Positions 44,585 through 53,451 of a stretch of DNA of 64,000 nucleotides are shown piece after piece (position 1 is the first letter of the stretch; each line of letters starts with the position of its first letter). Under the pieces are notes generated by a model that was not told the origin of the DNA, did not search any database, and saw only the letters and a list, made by a program, of their open reading frames with translations. The position numbers were made by a program, and so were the translations under genes. Source of the stretch: Burkholderia sp. BCC1644 (GTDB lineage Bacteria; Pseudomonadota; Gammaproteobacteria; Burkholderiales; Burkholderiaceae); contig NZ_CADFEI010000002.1 in NCBI RefSeq assembly GCF_902833225.1, forward strand, positions 310,001-374,000, given 5' to 3'.

Positions 44585-44971
44585 ATGGCGCTCACCGACT
44601 CGATCGAACACAAGCTGGACCGCGGCCTGGCCGACATCCGTCGCACCGGCCGCCGCGTGGGACGCACGACGCGCTCTGCCGCCCGCGACCTGCATGCCGA
44701 TGTGACCGACGATCTGCGCGGGCTGGTCGACGAACTGGAAGACCTGCTGAAAAACGATGGCGACGGCGATATCGCCGCGCTGCGCAAGCGCGTGCAATCC
44801 AGGCTCGATGAAGCGCGCAGCACGCTCGACTACGCGTCGGGCAGCGCGGCCGCCCGGCTGCGCGAATCGGCCGAACGCGTGTCGCAGGCCGTGCACGACA
44901 ACCCGTGGCAAACCGCCGGCGTCGTCGCGGGTCTCGCGTTCGTTGCGGGCCTGCTCCTTGCCCGGCGTTGA
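44585..44971 (+). CDS. DUF883 (ElaB/YqjD-like) membrane-anchored protein
   Basis: 128 residues from the ATG at 44585 with GGAGG nine bases upstream. The body is a charged helical coil (LRGLVDELEDLLKNDGDGDIAALRKRVQSRLDEA) ending in one membrane anchor WQTAGVVAGLAFVAGLLLAR, the pattern of ElaB/YqjD. Those proteins tie ribosomes to the inner membrane in stationary phase in E. coli. The next gene encodes another stress-type surface protein. Confidence 0.9.
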   Translation: MALTDSIEHKLDRGLADIRRTGRRVGRTTRSAARDLHADVTDDLRGLVDELEDLLKNDGDGDIAALRKRVQSRLDEARSTLDYASGSAAARLRESAERVSQAVHDNPWQTAGVVAGLAFVAGLLLARR

Positions 44972-45047
44972 TCGCGGCCGGCCGCCCTGCTGCTCGCCCC
45001 GCTGCCCGCACCGCCCATCCTCAATCAGACAACGAAGGAGAACCGCC

Positions 45048-45632
45048 ATGCAGAAATCCCTCGCCATGAAAGCCGCCGCCGCCGTGATGCTCGGCAGCCT
45101 CGCGCTCGCCGGCTGCACGACCACGCCCGACAAACCCGAAAACGCGTCGACCAGCGCATCGAAGCGCCAGTCGATCGACGCCAGCGTGAACGCCACGCTG
45201 TCGCGCCTCTATTCGACGGTGCCGGGCTCGCGTGAACTCGTCGCGAAATCGCGCGGCGTGCTCGTGTTCCCGAACGTGCTGCAGGCCGGCTTCATCGTCG
45301 GCGGCCAGTCCGGCAACGGCGCACTGCGCGTCGGCGGCAGCACCGTCGGCTACTACAACACGTCGTCGCTGTCGGTCGGCCTGCAGGCCGGCGCGCAGTC
45401 GAAGGCGATCGTGTTCCTGTTCATGACGCAGGATGCGCTCGACTCGTTCCGCAGGTCGGACGGCTGGGCCGCCGGCGCCGATGCATCGGTCGCGGTCGTG
45501 AAGGTCGGCGCGAACGGTGCGGTCGACACCACCACGGCCACCGCGCCGGTCGAGGTGCTGGTCCTGACCAACGCGGGCCTGATGGGCGACCTGTCGGTGA
45601 ACGGCACCAAGGTCACGAAGCTCAACATCTGA
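45048..45632 (+). CDS. SYLF (YSC84-like) domain lipoprotein
   Basis: 194 residues from the ATG at 45048, preceded by AAGGAG. The lipoprotein signal ends in LALAGC. The mature part has SRGVLVFPNVLQAGFIVGG, GGQSGNGALRVGG, SLSVGLQAGAQSKAIVFLFMTQDAL and NAGLMGDLSVNGTKVTKL, the SYLF lipid-binding domain. It is probably an outer-membrane lipoprotein. The function is unknown. A strong terminator follows. Confidence 0.92.
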   Translation: MQKSLAMKAAAAVMLGSLALAGCTTTPDKPENASTSASKRQSIDASVNATLSRLYSTVPGSRELVAKSRGVLVFPNVLQAGFIVGGQSGNGALRVGGSTVGYYNTSSLSVGLQAGAQSKAIVFLFMTQDALDSFRRSDGWAAGADASVAVVKVGANGAVDTTTATAPVEVLVLTNAGLMGDLSVNGTKVTKLNI

Positions 45633-45674
45633 CGATGCGTCACGCGGCGTTGCGCCGCGTTCGCTTCCCGGCAG

Positions 45675-45700
45675 CGCCGCGGCCCCGGCCGCGGCGTTTT
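45675..45700 (+). terminator. Intrinsic terminator after the SYLF gene
   Basis: CGCCGCGGCC (45675-45684) pairs with GGCCGCGGCG (45687-45696) and is followed by TTTT. It ends the DUF883-SYLF unit. Confidence 0.8.
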
Positions 45701-45868
45701 CGCTTGGGTCACGCGCAGCGGCTATGATGGCGGGACCTTTGCGGGCATACTCCCGTTCGGGCCGCCCCACGCCGCGTTCCGCCGCGAACCCGTGACGTTC
45801 GCGAGCCGATCGCGCCCCGGGCAACGCAATTCAATCAAACGAAGCAACAATCTGCGCGAACGCCATCC

Positions 45869-46921
45869 ATGGAAAGCGGACACGATCACCAAAAATTCTT
45901 CTATTTCCTGCTGGCCGCGGTCACCGTCGGACTCTGCTGGATCCTCGCGCCGTTCTCCGGCGCCGTGTTCTGGGGCACCATACTCGCGATCCTGTTCCAG
46001 CCCGTGCAGCGCTGGCTCGCCGCGCGCTTCGGCAAGCGGCGCAACCTGGCCGCGCTCCTGACGCTGTCGCTGATCGTCCTGATCGTGATCCTCCCGCTCG
46101 TGTTCGTCGCGGCGACACTCGTGCAGGAAATCGCATACGTGTACCAGGAAATCAAGACCGCGCAGCCGAACTATTCGCAGTACTTCCAGGACATCATCCA
46201 CGCGCTGCCGTCGTCGATCCAGCACCTGCTGCAGAAGTACGGGCTGACCAACATCCCGAGCATCCAGAAGAAACTGACCGATGGCGCCGCGCAGATCAGC
46301 CAGCTCGCCGCGGCCCAGGCACTCAGCATCGGTCAGAACACGTTCCAGTTCGTCGTGAGCTTCGGCGTGATGCTGTACATGGTGTTCTTCCTGCTGCGCG
46401 ACGGCGGCGAAATCGGCCGCCGCGTGCGCCGCGCGCTGCCGCTCGACGACGAGCACAAGAACCTGCTGCTGGCCAAGTTCACGACGGTCGTGCGCGCGAC
46501 GGTGAAGGGCAACATCGCGGTCGCGCTCGTGCAGGGCGCGCTCGGCGGGCTGATCTTCTGGATCCTCGGGATCGAAGGCGTCGTGCTGTGGGGCGCGCTG
46601 ATGGCGTTCCTGTCGCTGCTGCCCGCGATCGGCGCGAGCCTCGTATGGGTGCCGGCCGCGCTCTACCTCCTGATGATCGGCGCGGTGTGGAAATGCGTGA
46701 TCCTCGTCGCGTTCTGCGTGGGCGTGATCGGCCTCGTCGACAACCTGCTGCGCCCGATCCTCGTCGGCAAGGACACGAAGATGCCCGACTGGGTCGTGCT
46801 GATCTCGACGCTCGGCGGGATGGCGCTGTTCGGCATCACCGGCTTCGTGATCGGGCCGCTCGTCGCCGCACTGTTCATGGCGAGCTGGGACATCTACGCA
46901 CGTTCGGAACAGGGCGAATGA
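45869..46921 (+). CDS. AI-2E family transporter
   Basis: 350 residues with eight predicted membrane segments. Typical features are ILAPFSGAVFWGTILAILFQPVQRWL at the N-terminus, a periplasmic coiled segment (about 95-150), SFGVMLYMVFFLLRDGGEIG and GFVIGPLVAALFMASWDIY at the end. The family includes TqsA and putative sodium/proton antiporters; quorum-signal export is not implied by sequence alone. It is a single-gene unit. Confidence 0.9.
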   Translation: MESGHDHQKFFYFLLAAVTVGLCWILAPFSGAVFWGTILAILFQPVQRWLAARFGKRRNLAALLTLSLIVLIVILPLVFVAATLVQEIAYVYQEIKTAQPNYSQYFQDIIHALPSSIQHLLQKYGLTNIPSIQKKLTDGAAQISQLAAAQALSIGQNTFQFVVSFGVMLYMVFFLLRDGGEIGRRVRRALPLDDEHKNLLLAKFTTVVRATVKGNIAVALVQGALGGLIFWILGIEGVVLWGALMAFLSLLPAIGASLVWVPAALYLLMIGAVWKCVILVAFCVGVIGLVDNLLRPILVGKDTKMPDWVVLISTLGGMALFGITGFVIGPLVAALFMASWDIYARSEQGE

Positions 46922-46972
46922 CGCGCCGCATGGCCGGCGTGCAGTGATCTGCACACCTGCGGAAACCGTCCG

Positions 46973-47491
46973 TCAAGGATGACGGATGCGGATCACGACG
47001 GGCGCTACGGCGCCCGTTTCACCATCTGCCGCAACCGTCATCACCCCGCCATACGGGCCGACGCGATGCGCACGGCCCGATACCAGCGGCACGCTTCGAT
47101 CATCGCGTGCATCGCGCCACGTTGCGCGCACGCCCGCAACGGCATCCGGCTCGAACGGCGTGCCCCCGGCCGCGGCCAGCGTCACCTGCGCGCCCGGCAA
47201 GCGCCGGCCGTGCGCATCGAACCGGAGCGTCGCCGCCGCGCTGCCTGTCATCTCCCGCCCTTCAACAAAGGCGCCGGACGGCGCTTCGAACGTTACGTCG
47301 TAGAGATCGACGAGTGCGCCCGTGAAATGCACGACGCCGTCCGACGTGGCCTGCCCGTTTGCCATCGCATTCGACATGGCCAGCACGACACCGAGCCCGA
47401 GAGCGGTCCTCTGCACGGCGCCCGTACACCACACCATTCGATCGCACACCGCATCCGTTGCCGATGCAGCCCGTTTCGCGTCGTTTCGCAT
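46973..47491 (-). CDS. Secreted hypothetical protein, possibly fimbrial-like
   Basis: 172 residues from the ATG at 47491, with GGGGAGAGGGAA directly upstream. A long signal-like N-terminus contains TALGLGVVLAMSNAMA with a likely signal-peptidase site. The mature part is short, beta-rich and Cys-poor (GVVHFTGALVDLYDVTF; MTVAADGETGAVAPVVIRI), faintly like pilus subunits or adaptors. No chaperone or usher gene is near. A terminator-like hairpin lies in its 5' leader. Confidence 0.6.
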   Translation of the reverse strand: MRNDAKRAASATDAVCDRMVWCTGAVQRTALGLGVVLAMSNAMANGQATSDGVVHFTGALVDLYDVTFEAPSGAFVEGREMTGSAAATLRFDAHGRRLPGAQVTLAAAGGTPFEPDAVAGVRATWRDARDDRSVPLVSGRAHRVGPYGGVMTVAADGETGAVAPVVIRIRHP

Positions 47492-47517
47492 GTTCCCTCT
47501 CCCCTGCGCGTGGCCAG

Positions 47518-47550
47518 AAAAAAAGCGGCGTGACGCGTCGGTCACGCCGC
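47518..47550 (-). terminator. Strong terminator hairpin in the leader of the secreted protein gene
   Basis: On the minus strand a perfect 10-pair stem, GCGGCGTGAC (minus copy of 47541-47550) with its complement at 47525-47534 and a six-base loop, is followed by seven T residues (47524-47518). It lies only 27 bases before the start codon of the 46973-47491 gene and 136 bases after the oxidoreductase stop. It can end the upstream operon, or attenuate the downstream gene. Confidence 0.85.
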
Positions 47551-47685
47551 CTGTCTGCTGGCAATCACTTTAGGGAGAGCGGCCGGAACAATATATGGGA
47601 CAAGTCCTAAACTGCGGCCTGGTTGATCGTACTCACGGCCGTCGACCCCCGGTCGCGGCAACCGGCGGCCGGCATCGCACGCCCG

Positions 47686-48702
47686 TCACGCGTCCGGATC
47701 GACGCGCAGCACGAGCTTGCCGCGATGATCGCCGTCGAACAGGCGATTGAGCACGTCCGGTGCGTTTTCGAGACCGTCTGCCACGGTTTCCTCGGCCTTG
47801 AGCCGGCCGTCGCGCAACCAGCCTGAAAGCGTCTGCACGGCTTCGCGGCTCTTGCGGTAATCGAGGATCAGGAAGCCGCGCATCGTCAGCCGCTTCGAGA
47901 TCAGCACACCGACGTCGTCGGCCGCGCGGCCGCTGTTGTAGTTCGAGATCACGCCGCACAGCGCGACGCGCCCGCCGATCACCATCCGCGACAGCACCGC
48001 GCGCATCACCTCGCCGCCGACGTTCTCGAAGTTCACGTGCACGCCGTCCGGCGTCGCGGCCTTCAATTGCTGACGGAAATCGTCGGCCTTGTAGTCGACA
48101 GCCGCGTCGAAGCCGAGTGTCTCGGTCAGGTAGCGGCACTTGTCCGCGCCGCCCGCGATGCCGACCACGCGCGCACCGTGAATCTTGCCGATCTGCCCGG
48201 CGATCGAGCCGACCGACCCGGCCGCCGCCGACACGACGAGCGTCTCGCCCGCCTGCACCGGCGCGATGTCGGTCAGCCCGTAATACGCGGTCAGCCCGCT
48301 CATCCCGCATGCGCCGAGCAGCGTCGGCAGCGGCAGGCCCGAGTGCGCGGGCAGCTTCACGAGCTGTGCGGCCTGGTCGGCCGGCACGACCGCATAGTCC
48401 TGCCAGCCGACGAGCCCCTGCACGAGCTCGCCTTCCGCGAAACCGGCATGGCGCGAGGCGACCACGCGCCCGATGCCGAGCGCACGCATCACCTCGCCGA
48501 TCGCGACGGGCGGCAGGTACTGCGGCACGTCGCTCATCCACACGCGGTTGGTCGGGTCCATCGACAGGTACAGCACGCGCACGAGCACCTCGCCGTCTGC
48601 GAGCGCCGGCACCGGCGTCTCGACGAGCGAAAAATGTTCGCGGCCGACGCGCCCTTCGGGGCGCGTCTTCAGCAGCAGTTGGCGGTTCACGAGTGTCGAC
48701 AC
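47686..48702 (-). CDS. NADP-dependent oxidoreductase, zinc-free MDR family
   Basis: 338 residues. VYLSMDPTNRVWMSD and WQDYAVVPAD mark the leukotriene-B4/CurA/YfmJ group of medium-chain reductases. The cofactor motif is ETLVVSAAAGSVGSIAGQIGK, with GIAGGADKCRYLTETLGFD providing the Arg/Lys contacts to the NADP phosphate. No zinc ligands are present. Such enzymes reduce the double bond of enones or prostaglandin-like substrates. It is downstream of an SDR gene in the same direction and is probably co-transcribed with it. Confidence 0.92.
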   Translation of the reverse strand: MSTLVNRQLLLKTRPEGRVGREHFSLVETPVPALADGEVLVRVLYLSMDPTNRVWMSDVPQYLPPVAIGEVMRALGIGRVVASRHAGFAEGELVQGLVGWQDYAVVPADQAAQLVKLPAHSGLPLPTLLGACGMSGLTAYYGLTDIAPVQAGETLVVSAAAGSVGSIAGQIGKIHGARVVGIAGGADKCRYLTETLGFDAAVDYKADDFRQQLKAATPDGVHVNFENVGGEVMRAVLSRMVIGGRVALCGVISNYNSGRAADDVGVLISKRLTMRGFLILDYRKSREAVQTLSGWLRDGRLKAEETVADGLENAPDVLNRLFDGDHRGKLVLRVDPDA

Positions 48703-48739
48703 GGTGTTCTCCTCCAGTCGTTGTGGTTCGGGATGCGCG

Positions 48740-49528
48740 TCAGACCGCGCACATGCCGCCGTCGATCACGAGTTCGGCGGCCGTCACGAAGCGGCTCTCG
48801 TCGGAGGCGAGATACACGGCCGCATGCGCGACGTCGTCCGGCTCGCCGAGCCGGCGCAGCGGAATGCCGCGCGCGAGCTTGCGTGTCGCGTCGCGTTCGC
48901 CGAGCGACTGGAACAGCGGCTCGACGATCCCCGTGCGGATGAACGCCGGGTGAATCGAATTGCAGCGCACGTCGATCTCGCGGCGCGCACAGTCGATCGC
49001 GACCGACTTCGTCAACGACGCGACCGCCGCCTTCGACGCGTTGTACGCGGTGAAATCCGGCTCGACCTTGAACGCGGCGACCGACGAGATGTTGATGATC
49101 GATGCGGGATGGCTCTCGGCCAGGTACGACAGCGCATGCTTGCAGCCGAGCACGATGCTCTCGACGTTGATCGCCATCACGCGCCGCCACTCGTCCAGCT
49201 CGATCTGCGCGGGCGAGCCGATCGAGCCGACACCCGCGTTGTTGACGAGCACCGACAGCCCGCCCATCGCATCGACCGCCTGTGCGAGCAGCGCCTGCCA
49301 GCGCGCTTCGTCGCGCACGTCCTGCGTCGCGGCGAACGCGACCGGCGTGGCGTGGCCCGCGTTGAGTTCCTGCGCGAACGCGTCGAGCACCGTCGCTTCG
49401 GCGATGTCGGTCAGGAACACGCGCGCACCCTGCTCGACCATCCGGCGCGCGATCGCGCGGCCGAGGCCGCCGGCGGCGCCCGTGATGTATGCGCACTTGC
49501 CTGCGAGGCGCGATGAAACGGCTGTCAT
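48740..49528 (-). CDS. Short-chain dehydrogenase/reductase
   Basis: 262 residues. [15 protein letters not shown] is the TGxxxGxG cofactor loop, followed by FLTDIAEA with the acidic residue that prefers NAD. NNAG lies near residue 93, the catalytic Ser is in NISSVAAF, and the YxxxK pair is in [11 protein letters not shown] at the end is typical. It is a classical SDR with unknown alcohol or keto substrate. The 38-base gap to the MDR gene supports a two-gene operon. Confidence 0.93.
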   Translation of the reverse strand: MTAVSSRLAGKCAYITGAAGGLGRAIARRMVEQGARVFLTDIAEATVLDAFAQELNAGHATPVAFAATQDVRDEARWQALLAQAVDAMGGLSVLVNNAGVGSIGSPAQIELDEWRRVMAINVESIVLGCKHALSYLAESHPASIINISSVAAFKVEPDFTAYNASKAAVASLTKSVAIDCARREIDVRCNSIHPAFIRTGIVEPLFQSLGERDATRKLARGIPLRRLGEPDDVAHAAVYLASDESRFVTAAELVIDGGMCAV

Positions 49529-49963
49529 GTGACTGGCTCCTGTCGTGAATCGTCGTCGCGGAACGCTGCCGCGACGGGGTTTTCGTGCGTATCCCGGCCG
49601 ACACGGGCCGGTTGACCGTGCGTCGCCGTAACGACGCGCCGCACGGTTTCCGCGAGTATATCGAGATGACTGCGACGCGCACCGGGCAGTCCCGGCAGCC
49701 GGCCCCGGTTGAACGTCAGCCAGCGTACGCGAATGCCGCCAATCGATGAAATGAATATTCGTTATGCCCGGTCATAGAAATCGTTCATGACTTTCACGCG
49801 CCTGCGCCAACGCGCAAGCGGGCGCCGCCGATCCGGTGGAGCGGCCGATTCGTCTATTCGGGGAATGGCAAGGATGACGTTCCGCAACGCGGGACGTGCA
49901 ATGGCGTTCGGGACAAGCAATCAGGGAACCGCCGGACGAAGGCCGGCGGGGCATCGCCAACCG
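49529..49963. other. Intergenic region of about 435 bases
   Basis: No gene is supported. A hairpin CGTCGCGG/CCGCGACG occupies 49554-49576, just upstream of the SDR start on the minus strand, so it would lie in that mRNA's leader. The rest holds the SDR promoter region and the 3' side of the PAP2 gene. A small AT-rich patch lies near 49750-49785. Confidence 0.4.
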
Positions 49964-50554
49964 TCAGAATCCGTCGCCCGACGGCGCGCGCACGAACGCG
50001 CAGAGCTGCGGCGAATGCATGTCGATCATCTGCTGGAACGGTGCGCGGTGCCCGTATGCGATGCCCGACACGAGCAGCAGGCAGACTGCCGCGATGCGCG
50101 GCGAGAACGCGCGCTGGCGCGCGCCGTCGTAGCCGCGCAGGAACACCAGCGCGACCAGCGCGCCGAGCATCCAGCCGACGACGACTTCCGGCACGGTGTG
50201 CGAGTGGTCGAACACGCGCGCGACGGCCGTGATCGCGCCGATGGCCAGCCCGGCCGCGATGCCGGGCGCCTTGCCGGACCGGAACGCCTGCCACAGCATC
50301 GACAACGCGACCGTCCACACGGACGTCGACAGCATCGTATGGCCGCTGATCACGCGGAAATCGAATTGCGGAAGCTCGATGCCGCACCCGGCATACAGGA
50401 TCTTCGTTGCGCCGACGACGCCCATGCCGGCGGCGAGCAGCCCGCCCCAGCGGGCGGCGAGGCGCCAGTCGGTCAGCGCCAGCCATGCCGCGCACGTCAG
50501 CGCGATCGGCAAGGTCAGCGCGGCATCGCCGATGTTGCTGATTTCACTCCACAT
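49964..50554 (-). CDS. PAP2-family membrane phosphatase
   Basis: 196 residues with five to six hydrophobic segments. The phosphatase motifs are reduced but readable: TKILYAGCG as motif 1, VISGHTMLST as the central SGH motif and ARVFDHSHTVPEVVVGW as motif 3 with the Arg and His. It probably dephosphorylates a lipid phosphate such as undecaprenyl pyrophosphate or phosphatidic acid at the membrane. The canonical RP of motif 1 is not obvious. Confidence 0.85.
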   Translation of the reverse strand: MWSEISNIGDAALTLPIALTCAAWLALTDWRLAARWGGLLAAGMGVVGATKILYAGCGIELPQFDFRVISGHTMLSTSVWTVALSMLWQAFRSGKAPGIAAGLAIGAITAVARVFDHSHTVPEVVVGWMLGALVALVFLRGYDGARQRAFSPRIAAVCLLLVSGIAYGHRAPFQQMIDMHSPQLCAFVRAPSGDGF

Positions 50555-50635
50555 AACGGACTTCGGACAACGATGGAAAGGCAGCAGTTTACCGCATGCG
50601 CGCCCCGCGCCTGTGTCAGCCTGTGACAGGCTGTA

Positions 50636-51952
50636 TCAGCCCGCGACACCGGTAATCAACAGCAGGTTCGTGCCGCTGATGACGACGAACAGCGCCCACG
50701 CGGCAACCTGCATCCCGCGGCCGATCGTGTGCTCGCCCATCGTGTTGCGATCGCTGACCGAGCGGATCAGCGGCCACATCGCGAACGGCAGCTGCAGGCT
50801 CAGCAGCACCTGGCTCCACACGAGCAGCTGCCCGACCGAGCCGTCGCCGAGCCACAGCACGCCGATCAGCGCCGGTACGAGCGCGAGCCCGCGCGTGATC
50901 AGCCGGCGCTGGTAGCACGGGATCTTCGTATGCAGGAAGCCGTCCATGATCACCTGGCCGGCGATCGTGCCGGTCAGCGTCGAACTCTGCCCCGACGCGA
51001 GCAGCGCGATGCCGAACAGCAGCGCGGCCGCACCGCCCGCGATCGGCGTAATCAGTTTGTAGGCCTGCTCGATGTCGGTCACGTTGTGCTGGCCGGTCGC
51101 ATGGAACGCCGCGCCGGCAACGACCAGGATCGCCGCGTTGACGAGCATCGCGACGAACAGCGACACGCAGGTATCGATGCGCACGAGCGCGAGCGTGTCG
51201 CGGATCATGCCGCGCGCACCGCCGACGACACGCCGCGTCTGCACGACCGACGAATGCAGGTACAGGTTGTGCGGCATGATCGTCGCGCCGACGATGCCGA
51301 GCGCGAGCACGATCGCGTCCTTTCGGTCATGGCCCGGATCGCCCGGCACCAGCCCGCCGACCACCGCATGCCAGTCGGGCGGCGTGATCGCGACCTGCGC
51401 GACGAAACAGAACGCCATCGTCGCGATCAGCCCGAGCACGATCGCCTCGATCTGCCGGAAGCCCTTGCCCTGCAGGCCGAGCACGATCACCGTGTCGAGC
51501 GCGGTCAGCACGATCCCCCACGCGAGCGGCACGCCGAGCAGCAGCTTGAACGCCAGCGCGCAGCCGAGGACTTCGGCGATGTCGCACGCGATGATCGACA
51601 CTTCGGCGGTCACCCACTGCACGACGCGGCCGAACCGGCCGTAGCGGTCGTAGCTGGCCTGCGCGAGATCCTTGCCGGCGACGAGGCCGAGCCGCGCCGC
51701 GAGCATCTGCAGGAAGATCGCCGCGAGGCTCGAGAACGCGACGACCCACAGCAGCGAATAGCCGAACTGCGAGCCGGCCTGGATGTCGGTTGCCCAGTTG
51801 CCGGGATCCATGTAACCGATCGCGACGAGCAGGCCGGGGCCGAAGAAACGCTTGAGCTTCTGCCAGCGCGGCGCGCCGGCGTCGATCGTGATGCTGCCCT
51901 TTACTTCCGACGGGCAGAAAGGGGCAGTGGCGGTAGTGGGGAGGAAGGGCAT
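50636..51952 (-). CDS. mntH: Nramp-family divalent metal transporter
   Basis: 438 residues with about 11 membrane segments. The metal-binding motif in helix 1 is YMDPGNWATD and in helix 6 is IMPHNLYLHSS; both are complete, including the Asp, Asn and Met that bind Mn. The protein imports Mn2+ or Fe2+ with protons. Its start lies inside the 3' end of the AraC-type regulator gene (52-base overlap), which suggests coupling. No MntR box was recognised. Confidence 0.93.
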   Translation of the reverse strand: MPFLPTTATAPFCPSEVKGSITIDAGAPRWQKLKRFFGPGLLVAIGYMDPGNWATDIQAGSQFGYSLLWVVAFSSLAAIFLQMLAARLGLVAGKDLAQASYDRYGRFGRVVQWVTAEVSIIACDIAEVLGCALAFKLLLGVPLAWGIVLTALDTVIVLGLQGKGFRQIEAIVLGLIATMAFCFVAQVAITPPDWHAVVGGLVPGDPGHDRKDAIVLALGIVGATIMPHNLYLHSSVVQTRRVVGGARGMIRDTLALVRIDTCVSLFVAMLVNAAILVVAGAAFHATGQHNVTDIEQAYKLITPIAGGAAALLFGIALLASGQSSTLTGTIAGQVIMDGFLHTKIPCYQRRLITRGLALVPALIGVLWLGDGSVGQLLVWSQVLLSLQLPFAMWPLIRSVSDRNTMGEHTIGRGMQVAAWALFVVISGTNLLLITGVAG

Positions 51953-53019
51953 GGAAACCGGGAATCGAGATCGCGACAGGCCGATTCTACGGGTATCCGT
52001 CCCGTTTTCTCGTGCGCGTCGATGCACGCGTCGCAACTCGCCCCGCCGCCAGCGCAATACGCGGCGCCGAGCCCCTCGTCCGCATCGGGCGACACGGCGC
52101 CGCGATTCAGGATCTTGTCCCGCTCGGCGACGCGAAATTCGGTCGGCGACATCAGGAGGCGCTGGCGAAACAGCTTCGCGAGCCGCTCGCCGCTGCCGAA
52201 CCCGGTACGCCGTGCAACCTTGTCGGCCGGCAGCGTCGTATGGATCAGCATGTGGCACGCGCGCTCGAGCCGGACGTGCTGGACGAACTCGGTCGGCGTC
52301 ACGCCGATTTCCTTCTTGAAGCGCCGCAGGAAATTGCGCTCGCTCATCGCGGCCGCCTGAGCGGCGTTCGCGATCGAGATGCGGTTCACGCTCTGCGCGC
52401 GCAGCCGCTGCGCCGACATCCGGATCGACGGGCTCGCGCTCAGTTCGCGGAACGCCCACATCGACTGCGCATAGCGCTGCTCGACCGGCCGCATCAAATT
52501 GCAGGCGATCTCCTGCGCGGCGCTGTCGCCGAGGTCGACGCGGAACATGTCGAGCGCGGCCGCGAACACGTCGGTCTCGCCGGCCTGCAGCTCGATCGTC
52601 GTCGCGGTACGGCGCCCGCCTCGGCCGGGCCGCACGTCGATCGCCGCCGACGGCCACCGGGTGGCCGCGAGCGCGGGCAAATCCATCGCATCGACGATCC
52701 AGCGCGCATGCCGGCGAATGTCGGTCAGACGCCGCTGCAACGCGTCGTCCCAGTTGACGGCCGCGCGGTCGCCGTGAAGATGAAAGAACGCGAGTGCGCG
52801 ACGGCCATGCTCGTCACCGAGCGGATCGGCAGCAATTCTCACGCCGGACGACGACTGCAACAGTCCCCCGCTTTCGGATACGTACTTCAACTGGTAATCC
52901 GCACTGTACGCATGCAGGCGATTCGCCAGGTTGAAGGCCTCGCCAAGACGCGCGGCCTGGGCCAACGAAAACCCCGTACTCAAATAGATAACGACCCACC
53001 TCTGATCTGCTGCATTCAC
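51901..53019 (-). CDS. GlxA-like AraC-family transcriptional regulator
   Basis: 372 residues from a GTG at 53019. The N-terminal DJ-1/PfpI-like part (WVVIYLSTGFSLAQAARLGEAFNLAN) lacks an obvious nucleophilic Cys. The C-terminal AraC domain has ISIANAAQAAAMSERNFLRRFKKE and PADKVARRTGFGSGERLAKLF with PTEFRVAE. An unusual tail of about 65 residues, rich in Asp, Cys and Pro, follows and overlaps the mntH start by 52 bases. The regulator is probably autogenous and may affect mntH. Confidence 0.88.
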   Translation of the reverse strand: MNAADQRWVVIYLSTGFSLAQAARLGEAFNLANRLHAYSADYQLKYVSESGGLLQSSSGVRIAADPLGDEHGRRALAFFHLHGDRAAVNWDDALQRRLTDIRRHARWIVDAMDLPALAATRWPSAAIDVRPGRGGRRTATTIELQAGETDVFAAALDMFRVDLGDSAAQEIACNLMRPVEQRYAQSMWAFRELSASPSIRMSAQRLRAQSVNRISIANAAQAAAMSERNFLRRFKKEIGVTPTEFVQHVRLERACHMLIHTTLPADKVARRTGFGSGERLAKLFRQRLLMSPTEFRVAERDKILNRGAVSPDADEGLGAAYCAGGGASCDACIDAHEKTGRIPVESACRDLDSRFPCPSSPLPPLPLSARRK

Positions 53020-53451
53020 TGGCCAAGCCCCCGACTTGTTCGACTTCTTCTAATACCGTCGAACTGTCAGGCTTATATTTGGTTTGAATGCGTGCGACAG
53101 GACGGCTATCCCGAAATATGAAGCGACGGCATCTTAGCCGAACGGGTAGCGCCTTTGGCACGAAATGGCCGACGTGGACAGCATGATGGCGGATTACTAC
53201 AGGCTGTCATGCATTGCCGGTATGCCGGCACAGAATCACGCGTGCGACGACGTGCGATTGTTGCGGCCGTCTTGCGCGACGATGCTCGCGTCGTGTTGCA
53301 CCGCGTATCGGATGAAGCCGTGCTCGCGTACCGGCTCGAACGGCATCGATACGCATCGAACGCGCTCGATCGACACGCACGACATGCGGCGCATCCGTTG
53401 CCTGCGCATCCTTTAGAATCGATCCACCGTCCACCACGCCAGCCGCGCTCC
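53020..53451. other. Divergent intergenic region between AraC and LysR genes
   Basis: About 430 bases carrying the start regions of the leftward AraC and rightward LysR genes. The available frames are short and have no coding character. No convincing LysR T-N11-A palindrome was singled out. Confidence 0.4.

Noticed and set aside
45869-46921. Quorum-signal (AI-2) exporter as a specific function
   Set aside because: The family name is misleading; many members are ion antiporters and nothing here shows the substrate.
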